A program made the translations under genes and the position numbers. Under the pieces are notes generated by a model. The model did no database searches, was not told the DNA's origin, and saw nothing but the letters and a program-made list of their open reading frames with translations. A DNA stretch of 64,000 nt from Datura wrightii (taxonomy: Eukaryota; Streptophyta; Magnoliopsida; Solanales; Solanaceae): contig JASDFA010000008.1 in assembly GCA_035772735.1 (NCBI GenBank), positions 5,190,501 through 5,254,500 on the forward strand, read 5' to 3'. Shown one piece after another: positions 20,904 to 31,872 of this stretch. Each line of letters begins with the position of its first letter. The stretch's first letter is position 1.

Positions 20904-23655
20904 TGTGATGACCCAAATTTACACCCTAGTTGTATCATAGGACAAGGAACCCCGAAAGGCTCCAATTCGACCTATAGCATACTCGTAGCATAACACATAA
21001 TAACAGAAACAGCTAGCAAAAACATAATTAAGTGGAAGCTAATTGTAAGGAATAAAATTGAAAAGTTTAGGGCATATTCTAACAAGGCTTAATACATAGA
21101 CTGAATTTGAGTACACATGTCTGAAAGCGTGTACTAAACTGATGTGTTGCTGGAACATGTCCCCAGCTCCCAAAGTTTGGAAACTAAAATATAACTGAAA
21201 TAAGAAACATTGACCTCGTCCTTGAGAGATGAGGACTCACCATAATTTTCTAATGAAGGGGGAAGAGTGTGTGTACCCGCAGGGCTGAGTTTGGATACTT
21301 GAATCTATATCATGAAATGAGATAGGATATAAAATATGCGGTCAGTACTTTGAATGTACTGAGCATGAGGGAAAACGTAAACAAACTAAACATATAAGTA
21401 TACAAGAGGGAATTAAACGGATTTATAAAGAACAAGCCTCCCTTGAGTCATATACACATATCAACATGAAACTTTCAATTTGAACTCATACTATGAAGCG
21501 TCATCAAAGTCATGCATAAGGATCAAACACTAAACATATAATGAAAGATGAAACTGTAAGGTATATCATGCACTGTACTGGATGTATGCTGATAACTCGG
21601 ATTTCATTATGCTTTATCTATTTTAAACTAAAGTCTGAACTATATGAACTAAGCCAAACTGATAACATAAACTAAGGGAGTCATTCTCTACTATGTAGAG
21701 TCCTACTGAACTAGGGAAACATTCTCAACTATGGAGAGTCTCGATTGATCTATGGGAAAAATTCTCGGCTATGGAGAGTCTCGACTGAACTATGGGAAAC
21801 ATTCTCGGCTATGGAGAGTCCCAATAGAACCAACGGAACATTCTCGACTATTAAGAGTCCCTGGCTGAATAGAACATGAGGAGTATTGTGCTGATCTGAC
21901 ATTATACATCAGGCCTATTCTACTGCAGCTAATCAGAAACATGAGCATTTATTGATTTCAACATACAATATTCATTTAAAAGGATAAGGGCTACTTTCTA
22001 CTAACAACAGGCCCAAAAGTCTAAAGGATCATTCTCATGTGTTATCATCATAATTCATATCATCATGGTACCAAATCATAATTTAATCCACACATCTTAC
22101 ATTTATGAACATCTATAGATTAATATCATTCTTTACACACCTCCACAACATTCAAGTTTCGAGTTCACAACATACGATGTATAACATAGAGTCAAGTAGG
22201 ATTCATAGGTCCAATTCACACTTTAACATAGATACATTAATTCATATATTTTAGATTTACGGAAAGCCCATATACTTTACTCATACCTTAAACATGTACA
22301 ACGAGATCATGGTAGAAGCATATATTTTTATTTCATAATACCCAATTCAAAATTTAGTACAATTTATAAGGAAGATACGATTATTATGCTGTTACCATAG
22401 GTTTACCTCATACCCAAAACAGTTTCATCGAAAACATAATGAAAACACATACATACTGTCAACTGATCAAGCCCATTAGTTTTAATCTCATCTCAACATA
22501 TTTATGAAATCATATATGCTAGTTTTCAGAGAATTCTTACAATATTCACATATTTTAGGCATGCATACAAGTTCTTAGTACAATCGAGTGAACAATAACA
22601 AAATCCCAATCAATGTTTTAAGATATCTCCTGAAGGGAATCCTAAAATCCTACATTTTCACCATTTAGCACATAATTCAAGATAATAAAATAATTCTCTT
22701 AGCATAATTAACTTTTAATCCCAATGGGTCTTAGAATTCATAGAAGACATACAAGAAATCATCCATAAATCGAAACCTTATGTCATGCTTTCCTAGAATA
22801 ATGGAATCAGGTTTTCGATAAAATATTTTGGGGCACAAGGATGGAATGATATCCTTGTTGGAAAAAACTCATACCTGGTTAGGAGAAATCTCACTCGAAC
22901 TTGCACCTTGAAGACTTGAGGAAACCTTTGTCAAATCCATAATTTTGAGGGGGAAGGAAGAAGAGTTAAGGGAATGAGAGGTTAGGCTAGAAAATCTTCT
23001 AAAAATGTACCTTAAAATTCCCAAAAAGAATTCATCTCAAAACTAAAAGTGTAGGACTTTACAAAAATACCCCCAGGAGATACATAAAAATTTTCCCGAT
23101 TTGAGACCACGACCTTCACCATGAGTCATTGGTCCTCACCATGACTCATGGTGACCATCCATTGCTTTTGTGTTCTACTTCACAGTTCCTGCTTCCTCAA
23201 CCAAAGACTAATCAAATGAGCCGTTACTTCAACCAATGACTCATCACCACCTCTCGTTGACTCCATTTGACCAACTCTCGAGTCCCTTCTAACGACCAAC
23301 AGCACAGGTTATTGTTAGCTTAAATGGTCCGTTACAACCACCCGTCGTCACTGACCTAGAACCCGACACTCCAACTAAAAACTCCTCATGATGACCTGCT
23401 ACGACAACCAATGAGTCATCACATGACTCGTCCTCTCCGAGAAGTCCAACCTACGAGCTTGCCACGATTGCTTCCAACAAGCCGTTGTACCTCCTCTCAT
23501 GGCATCAAAACACTTGACCCCTTTTTCTAAAACTCTTCAAATGACTACCTCTAACAACTCATTGGACGAGTCATTTTGAGGCACTACTGCAGATATTTTT
23601 GCTGAGCACATTCCAAATCCTAGTTTTAAATTTTGGAAACTTTTGGGGTGTTACA
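20904..23655 (-). repeat. C 3' LTR (2752 bp)
   Basis: Minus strand TGTAACACCCCAAAAG (right end) to GGGTCATCACA (left end). It holds the 40-bp tandem array (21665-21866), GTCCTC/GAGGAC-type stem (about 21220-21240), and a U3 rich in ACGACTCGT-type motifs (about 23100-23600). Confidence 0.88.
21665..21866 (-). repeat. Tandem array of about 40-bp units in C 3' LTR (5 units)
   Basis: Units of the form GGGAAACATTCTCGGCTATG followed by GAGAGTC and a variable tail. ATTCTC and GAGA(A)T flank each GGCTATG, so each unit can form a short hairpin. The 5' LTR carries six units. Confidence 0.88.
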
Positions 23656-23689
23656 ATATCTCTCCCTTGGGAACATTCATCCTCGAATG
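23656..23689 (-). other. C polypurine tract with upstream hairpin
   Basis: Minus strand CCAAGGGAGAGATAT next to the LTR; CATTCGAGGATGAATG at 23674-23689. Confidence 0.78.
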
Positions 23690-24620
23690 TTGGCTAAACA
23701 TACTGAAAAGATAGGGACGGAACTAAAATCCCAAAACTAATCAATTACAGTTGAAAAACAATGTAGTATTTGAGTCTGGCTGATCTTATATATCTAAGCT
23801 AAACATCCATATCATAAATGCATGCTAGGGCACAAGAGGGATTGAATTCCATGAAACTAACATGAAGCTAGACAGAACACTGAGAAGGGTTCTTTCCCTT
23901 TAACCGGCACTAAGCTGATACAGGCTGAGCCTTCATTCTCAAATTGTTTTTGTTATGGGGTTAGAATTCATGATATTTGGTCTAACTGAAAGTAAAGGAC
24001 TCATGAGCATAAATCATTCATGACATCTATAACTGAGCACATGCATGAGTTAACCTTAAACTGAGCTACTAAAGCAACTTCTAAAGACTGAGTTCGACCT
24101 GATCATACTGGAAGGCATGAGTTGACACATATAGCTAATTCACAACATAAAGATGAGCCTTAAGGATTCATTGAGTAGGATTATCATCACTTTTTGAAGC
24201 GATTATCTAGAAATCGCGACAATCTACACTTAGGGATGGGTATAATGTAGCTTCAGCTAAAATAGAAGAGAAGTTATATGAACTTGAAGAGATCAACATA
24301 CTACAACTACTAGGACTGAAATTCCCCTATTGGCATTCTCAACATCTGACTTGTCGCACATACTTACCATCTATCCCTTACCTTAAAGCAATCATTCTAA
24401 GGATCCTGAATCTTTGTTAAGGTCGGGGGTAAATTACTAACTCCTAGCTTCTCTTTCACCTCTAACCTTTACTGCAAGCCTTACGCTAACAACTATTCAC
24501 ATCACACATTGACAATCTCTTCTAAACAACCATTATAGAGCTTCTTATTCAATACTAGGGTCCTGGGGCTAGCAACATCCAATGAGCAATGCAAGATTCA
24601 CAAAATACTTATGGCACTAC
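23690..24620 (-). other. C spacer between gag and PPT, no coding recognised
   Basis: I searched it by eye for RT (FIDD, LRSGYHQ), RNase H and integrase motifs on both strands and saw none. It is AT-rich with scattered direct repeats of low quality. Confidence 0.5.
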
Positions 24621-25553
24621 TAGCGACTTGCCATTATCTGACGTGCTTCTATGGCATAGGAGCGGTTTTAACATCGTCTGCCACCCGGGCTAGATGATAC
24701 ACCCTTCTGAAATAGATGGGCTATCGGAGCTACTGAAGAGGTGTCAAAGGAACTACTTATTCCTCACTTAGCTGTTGCGCAATCCCGGTGCTTAAGGACC
24801 AACTTTCCGCACTAAAAACAAATATCTGAGTCGGCCATGCATTCTCTAAAATGATACCTCCAACAGTTGGTACACAACAGATACGTAATCTCCCTTACTC
24901 TAGCTTTGTACGGAGTACTGACTGTCGAAAGTGTTGGGGATAATGATTTCTGCTCGGAATGTGAGCGGTGTCCACCATTCATCCTCTATGGGGAAAACCC
25001 TAAATCTCCTATCCTGTCCCTCTTGGCCTATCTCTCCTTATCCTTCACCTGCTCCACTTCTACTTATTGAGTGAATATCACCAAATGTGGAAAATCTATA
25101 TCCCTGTGCAACATAGAAGTCCTACACTCTTTAACCAAGGAGTCTGACACTTCGTTCATGAACCTGCTCATCCGGGCCCTCTAGTCAGCTACCATCTCTG
25201 GTGTATACATGGATAACCGGGTTTATTCCAATGCATACTCCTGGACCGTCATGTCATTTTGTCTTAAATTGATGAATTAATCCACCTTTGCCTCTCTCAA
25301 CTCCATAGGGAAAAACTTGTCCAAGAATGTAGTCATAAACTCATCCTAACCTATGGGGCCTGCTCCAATTCCCCGACTATCTCTCTACTAGCAAAACCAT
25401 ATATACGTGACTCCTTTCAGCTAGTAGGAGACTAAATCTGCGCTCTCAGTTCCTGTCACCCCCATGATTTGAGTGATCTTCTTGATCTCTTCTAAGAACT
25501 CATACGGATCCTTGTCTACCTTTGACCCCAAGAATTGGAGAAAAGATTCCCAT
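24621..25553 (-). pseudogene. gag: C gag remnant
   Basis: Minus strand shows FLGSKVDKDPYEF, ITQIMGVTGTE, EYALE.TRLSMYTPEMVAD, SRFMNEVSDSLVKECR, a damaged zinc knuckle with CGK (about 24770-24815), and NRSYAIEARQIM near the end (about 24630). This matches gag of D and H. Several stops are present, for example in 'VAD*RARM'. The 5' end is lost at about 25553, where D's truncated LTR begins with short matching sequence (ATTCCCATTTA). Confidence 0.72.
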
Positions 25554-26640
25554 TTAAGTTTAGCTTATGGTATGGTTTGAGTCAAGGCTCCTCATGTATG
25601 ATTCAAATTTATGTATTTATGATTATTTAGCTTCGTCAATAGACGATGGTCATCTTTGTAGAAAAATGATGGAGAGCATATGCATGTTTTTGGGTGTAGT
25701 GTCTAGCACTGAGTAATCTATGGGTCAGTCAACCCAATGCCTCAGAACTACACGCCAACATAGGTATGATCATATTATATTGGGACCTCCTATGTGAGCT
25801 ATCCCCTGCCTCGATTAGGCCACGAGCTTGATATGGAAATCATGATATTGTCCTTAACCCTGGCAAGGCTTTGGACAACTCTACCCACTTTTCTGTGATA
25901 GTTGGGACCATGTAAGCTCTATCGTGGTATGTCCGTTAAAATACGAGTCTCCCATTGTTCCTCATGATTTCAATTATGCATGTTTATCACTCATGTTGTA
26001 TATATCTCTATATGTTCTAAAGTAGGTTTAACCCAATGTTCATCTTTAACCCAATCGATTCAGTTATGATGTTATGTTATGTTGAGATCATGTTTTCAGA
26101 AACTTAGCATGCAATCCCTTCTCTTAGATTCTTATTTTGTTTATGCTTTTACAGTATGCATGTTTTTAATGATTTTACTTATTTAAGCGGTTTTACTTAC
26201 CTTGCATACACAATACATTCCACATACTTGTCGCATATCCTATGCTATATCATTTCATAATATAGGCCCCGACACTCAAACTCAGCCACGTTAGAAGCCA
26301 GTATCAGAGTTAGCACCCAGCTTAGTGTTGAGTCCTCATCCCCCGAGGACTATTTGCTTTCAGATATTAATGTACTTTTAGTTTCATTATTAGAGAGTTA
26401 GTTGGGTCCTATCCCATCAACTAATCATACTTAAAGGCTTTTCAGACATTAGAATGTGTTCAACTTAAGATTTGTGTATTTCTGATGTTATGCTTATTTT
26501 AGACTTTCGATAATATTATCATGTCAATCCTTCTGTTTATTTGATTTATTTAGATGTATGTTCATGCCATGGGTCGACTTGGGGTCTCTCAGGGCTCCTT
26601 GCCCCCTGACAAGATCCGGGCCTGCGTTCGGGTCATGACA
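25554..26640 (+). repeat. D 5' LTR, 5'-truncated
   Basis: Aligns with the second half of G's 3' LTR (about 51545-52642), and ends GGGTCATGACA. It contains GTCCTC/GAGGAC at about 26332-26350. Confidence 0.85.
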
Positions 26641-26849
26641 AACTTTGTATTAGAGAAATAGGTTTGAAGTGTCCTAGGGTGTGTTAAAGCTGCATTAAGT
26701 AGAGTCTTTTTCATGGGTGCAAAGTGCACCACACTTATGACGAAGAGGCTGTGGGATGTTTAGGAAATGTTCCCTTCTTTCATGATCTATGTCGTGCGAT
26801 GAAATGCCTCCCCATTGTTCTAACTCATGCTATTCATGATTGTAGATTC
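26641..26849 (+). other. D leader with decayed initiator tRNA-Met primer site
   Basis: AACTTTGTATTAGAGAAATA follows the LTR end, a decayed form of TGGTATCAGAGC. The rest is untranslated leader. Confidence 0.55.
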
Positions 26850-28090
26850 ATGGATCCTCGTAGAATTGATGGTAGAAGGAATGGGAATGGAAACGTCCAC
26901 GAGGATGGCGACGGGAATGGGCACCAAAAAGCCCCACTAGACCAGGAGCACTATGTACCTAAACCGGTAGCCCATGCTGAATTTAGGGCAGCTATTCAGA
27001 TGCTAGCGTAGGCCGTGACCGCTCAGTTCAACCAACAGGCAGTGGCACATGTCCCGCAAAAATTAAATGCAGTGACAACCCGAGTAAGAGATTTCTTGAG
27101 AATCAACCCGCCAGAGTTCCTTGGGTCAAAAGTAGATGAGGACCCGCATAAGTTCATTGATGAGATTGTAAAGATCACCCAGGTCATGGGGGTGAATGGA
27201 GTTGAGTGTGCTGAGTTGGACTCATACCAGCTGAAAGGGGTGGCATATATCTGGTTTCGACAATGAAAGGATAGTAGGGCCGCCAAAGCAAGCCCTGTTA
27301 CTTGGGAGGAGTTCAATGTTGACTTCCTAGATCGGTTCTTACCTTGTGAGATGAGGGAGTTGATGGAAGCCGAGTTCTTGAATATTAAGCAAGGGAAGAT
27401 GATGGTGAAGGAGTATGCCCTTGAGTTCACTGGCTTATCAAAGTATGCCCCAGAGTTAGTGATTGATTAGAGGGCGCGGGTGAGTAGGTTCGTCCATGGC
27501 GTGGCGGGCTATATGGACGAGGATTGCAGGACTGCTATGCTCCATCAGTATACTGATTTCCCTCGGATAGTCTTGTACGCCCAGCAGATGGAGGCAGTGC
27601 ATATGAGGGAGAGAGAGGCCAAGAGGGCGAGAACTGATAGTTATGGATTCTCTCAGCCGAGGTCAGTTGGTGGGCACCGATAGAAGACCCACCAGAGATC
27701 TTCATCCCCATCATCTTTAGCATTGAGTGAGCCATACAGGCCTAGGCACGATCAGAGGGGGAGAGCATCAGGCTCTTGGGGTCAAAGGAGTATGCCCGCA
27801 GATTCTAGTATCCCAACTTGCCACAGATGTGGTTGAGGGCATACGGGTCCATGCTTGGCAGGTTCAGGTGCTTGCTTCGAGTGTGCGAAGCTCGAACACA
27901 TGCTCAGAGATTTCCCAGCGACGAGATAGGATCATGATGGGGGCCGAGGCCTAGGTTCTAGTTCAGCAGCCTCACCCGCACGCTCTGCACATCAGGGGGC
28001 ATCTACCAGCACTGGTGGCGGTCAGCGCCAAAACAGATTCTATTCCTTAGCATCCTGCCAGGAGAAGGAGGTCTCCCCAGATGTAGTCAC
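26850..28090 (+). pseudogene. gag: D Gag
   Basis: Starts MDPRRIDGRRNGNGN. Gag core: INPPEFLGSKVDEDPHKF, WEEFNVDFLDRFLP, EYALEFTGLSKYAPE, YTDFPRIVLYAQQME; zinc knuckle around 27815-27905 (CHRCG...GPC, then CFECAKLEH, the second with His context damaged). In-frame stops lie at about 27009, 27264, 27468, 27681 and later. Earlier codons from 26724 lie in the leader and lack homology. Packaging protein of a chromovirus, no longer translatable. Confidence 0.82.
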
Positions 28091-29950
28091 TGGTATGTTA
28101 TAAGTTGTTCGTCTTGGTGTATATGCTTTGTTAGATCAAGGGGATACGTTGTCTTTTGAGACACTTTATGTAGACAGTATCTTCAGAGTCAGTCCTAAAG
28201 TCTTGTTAGGACCCCTCTCAGTCTCTACTCCAGTAGGTGATTCAGTTGTAGCTAGACGAGTGTATAGATGTTGCCGGTCTCAGTCCTTCATAAAGTCACC
28301 TCAACAGATTTGATAGAGTTATCCATGACTGATTTCGATGTTATCCTCGACATGGATTGGCTATTTTCATGTTATGCCTCAATTAATTATAGAACCCTGG
28401 CAGTAGAGTTCAGATTTCCAGGAGAGCCAGTCTTATAGTGGAAGGTTAGTTTAGTTTTGCCTGTAGGTCGCTTCATTTCCTACCTTAAGGCTAAAAAGAT
28501 GATTTTTAACGGTAGTGTTACAATCTAGTTAGGGTTAAGTATATAGAGTCCAAGACCCCAACTATCTAGTCAGTTCCAGTGGTATCTGAGTATCCAGAAG
28601 TCTTCCCAAGTGATTTACCGGGAGTCCCTCCCGAGCGGGAGATTGATTTTGGCATTGACCTTATCCCCGACACACAACCTATATCTATTCCTCCCTACAA
28701 AATCTCTCCATCTGAGATAAAGGAGTCGAAGGAACAGTTGAAGGACCTGTTAGATAATGGTTTCATTAGACCGAGCAAGTCTCCATGGGTGTATCAGTTT
28801 TCTTTGTCCTAAAAAAGTATGGCTCTCTTCATATGTGTATTGACTATCGGCAATTGAACAAAGTCACCGCTAAGAACGGGTATCCTTTACCCAGGATTGA
28901 TGATTTATTAGACCAGCTTCAGGGTGCCAAGTGCTTTTCGAAGATAGATCTCAGATCCGGGTACCATCAGCTCAGAGTTCGGGAGAGCGATATCCCAAAG
29001 AAAGCATTTAGGACACTGTATAGTCGTTATGATTTTTTAGTTATGTCTTTTGGACTAACGAATACTCCTACAACTTTTACTAACTTGATGAACAGGGTGT
29101 TCAATCCATACTTGGATATGTTCATGATTGTTTTTAGTGATGACATCCTGATATACTCTCGGAGTGAGGAGGAGCATGCCGCTCATTTGAGAGTAGTGTT
29201 GAAGACTTTCAGGGATCGCTAATTATATGACAAATTCAGCAAGTGCGAGTTTTGCTTAAACTCAATGGCATTTTTGAGCCATGTGGTATCAAGAAAAAGC
29301 ATAACGGTGGATTCTCAAAAAATAGAAGCGGTGAAGAATTGGCCTAGACTGGTGATTCCTTTGGATATTGGGAGCTTCTTGGGTTTAGCTAGCTACTATC
29401 AAAGATTCGGGGAAGGTTACTCATTGATTGCAGCACCTTTGACCAAATTGACTTGGAAAAAGTTGAAATTCCAATTGTCAGAGGCTTATGAGAGGAGCTT
29501 GCAGGAGTCTAAGGCTCGACTTACATAAGCACCAGTGTTGATCTTACCTGAGGGTACCGAAGTGTTCGTGGTGTTTTGTAATGCTTAAAGTATCAGAATT
29601 GGGTGTGTATTGATGTAGCATGAAAAAGTTATAGCATATGCCTCCAGAAAGCTAAAGTTTCGTAAGAAGAATCACCCGACCCATGATCTTGAGTTGGCCG
29701 CGGTGGTATTCGCCTTGAAGATATGGAGACATTATTTGTATGGGTTCACGTGGATGTGTCTATGGACCATAAAAGTTTACAATATGTATTTACCCAAAAG
29801 GATCTCAATCTTTAACAAAAGAGGTGGTTGGAGCTGCTCAAGGACTATGATATGAGTGTCCTTTACCATCCAAGTAGGGACAATGTAGTGGTAGACTCAC
29901 TTAGTAGACTATTTTTGGAAAGTGTTTTCTATGTGGACGAGGGAAAAAAG
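28091..29950 (+). pseudogene. pol: D protease, reverse transcriptase and RNase H
   Basis: Protease: ALLDQGDT (usual DxGA/S active site altered) and DFDVILDMDWL near 28345. RT: GVPPEREIDFGIDL, CIDYRQLNKVTAKNGYPLPR, FSKIDLRSGYHQL, then VFSDDILIYS (about 29130-29160), where the usual FIDD is FSDD. RNase H: FCNA (usual YCDAS), THDLELAAV, HPSRDNVVVDSLSRL. Frames change at about 28490, 28795 and 29740, and stops occur at 29220, 29526, 29586 and others. Dead. Confidence 0.82.
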
Positions 29951-30129
29951 GAGCTGGTGAAGGATGTGCACCAACTCGCATGGTTAGGAGTTCGGTTGGT
30001 TGACTCGACCGATGGTGGTGTTACTATTCAAAATGGGTCAGAATTGTCTTTGGTGACTGATGTAAAAGCTAGACAAGATGAGGACCCAATTTTGGTGAAG
30101 TTGAAGGAAGCTATTGAAAATCATAAGGT

Positions 30130-31482
30130 AGAGGTTTTCTCCAAAGGGGGAGACGGTGTGCTTCGATACTAAGGTCGCTTATGTGTTTCGAATGTTGAGA
30201 ATTTGAAGAACTGGATATTGCACCAGGCTCATGGATCCAGGTATTCTATCCATCCGGTCTCAACCAAGACGTACCGTGACTTACGGGAAGTCTATTGGTG
30301 GAATGGCATGAAGAAGGACATAGAAGAATTTGTAGCTAAGTGTCCAAACTATCAACAAATCAAGGTCGAGCACCAGAAACCAGGAGGTGTGCTTCAGGAT
30401 ATCAGTATTCCCACTTGAAAGTGGGATGAAATCAATATGGACTTCATCACAGGGTTGTCTCGCACTCATCGACAATATGACTCCATTTGGGTTGTGGTAG
30501 ACAGGTTGACGAAGGCTTCTCATTTTCTACCTGTTAAAACCACAGATTCGGTGGAGGTCTATGCCAAACTATATATCCGAGAGCTAGTTCGATTGCATGG
30601 AGTGCCCTTTCCATCATACCCAATTTACCTCTCAGTTTTGGAGGTCGTTTCAAAAAGTACTTGGTACTCAGATTAAGCTTAGCACAACATTTCACCCACA
30701 AATGGATGGTTTAGCAGAACTGACAATTCAGACTCTCAAGGACATGTTGAGAGCATGTGTGATTGACTTCAAAGGTAGTTGGGATGATCATTTTCCTTTT
30801 ATTGAGTTTGTATACAATAACAATTATATTTCCAGTATTCAGATGGATCTGTTTGAGGATCTCTATGGCCGGAGATGTAAATTGCCCATTGTTTGGTTCG
30901 ATGTTGGTGAAGCTGCACTGATAGGACCAGACTCGGTTCATGAGGCTATGGAGAAGGTTCACCTCATATGGGAAAGGTTGAAAACAGCTCAAAGACACAA
31001 AAAGTCTTATGCCGGTGTGAGAAGGAGGGAGTTGAAGTTTGAGGTAGATAATTAGGCATTTCTGAAGGTGTCTCCCATGAAGGGAGTGATGCGGTTTGGA
31101 AAAAAAGGAAAACTCATCCGTTATTATGTTCACCCCTACCTAGATTGTGAAACGGGTTGGCAAGATGGCATATGAATTGGAGTTGCCCTCAAAATTTTCT
31201 TCTATTCATCCTATATTCCACGTATCGCTCCTAAAGAAGCATTTGGGTGATCCAGCTCTAGTTGTCTCGGTGGATAGTGTCGGGGTGAGAGGCAGCCTTA
31301 GTTATGAGGAGGTTTCGGTGGAAATACTAGATCGTTAGGTTCGAAAGCTAAGGAATAAGGAAGTAGCTTTAGTTTAAGTTTTATGGAGGAATCAACACGT
31401 TGAAAGAGCTACGCAGGAAGCCGAAGTGGACCTGATGGCTAGATACCCACATTTATTCTCTACTGGATCAGTTCTAGCTTGA
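30130..31482 (+). pseudogene. pol: D integrase and chromodomain
   Basis: Zinc-binding part HGSRYSIHP...KCPNYQQIK with the last Cys changed to Tyr. Core: NMDFITGL, SIWVVVDRLTKASHFLPVKT, then at about 30610-30622 a 13-base loss compared with G removes the SDRG segment with the second catalytic Asp and shifts frame. Then FEDLYGRRCKLP, VSPMKGVMRFGKKGKL, GDPALVVSVDSVGV, YEEVSVEILDR and RATQEAEVDLMARYPHLFS; stop at 31480-31482. Neighbouring G has the segment intact. Confidence 0.82.
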
Positions 31483-31726
31483 GGTATTAGTTTTTTCCGT
31501 AAGACTCTTTTTGGTTTTCATGTTTAGTTCATGTTCTCAAGTTTCTTTTAGGTATTTGGATGTATGTTTGAATCATGAATTCAGCTCAGCTTTGTAGTTT
31601 TAATCGGAGATAGTCATTCCGTCAATTTTAGATTTAAATGTCAGTATTTGAGTGTAATGATTGCATTTCTATGTTTTCTATATGTATTTCCACATTTGAG
31701 GATGAATGTTCCCAAGGGGGAGATAT
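31483..31726 (+). other. D 3' untranslated end and polypurine tract
   Basis: CATTTGAGGATGAATG (31693-31708) then CCCAAGGGGGAGATAT before the LTR start TGTAATACCCCG at 31727. Confidence 0.85.
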
Positions 31727-31872
31727 TGTAATACCCCGTAAGTGCCTAAGAGTAGACTCGGTAATTAAAATGGAAGTTGGCAAAATTTGGGAAAAAAATT
31801 TCACAGAACGGGTAACCTAACGGATGGTTGGTCAAACCAACGACCCGTGGGAGGCATCCGTGGTGAGATACT
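31727..31872 (+). repeat. D 3' LTR, part 1, with TSD of E (ATACT, 31868-31872)
   Basis: TGTAATACCCCGTAAG... aligns with the starts of LTRs X and H. It is interrupted after ATACT by E, and ATACT is repeated at 41729-41733. Confidence 0.88.

Noticed and set aside
21665..21866. CRISPR-like spacing of repeats
   Set aside because: Units are tandem without unique spacers, lie inside a plant LTR and vary between units.
24867..25070. Plus-strand 67-codon ORF
   Set aside because: Lies opposite the C gag remnant and is a frame shadow.
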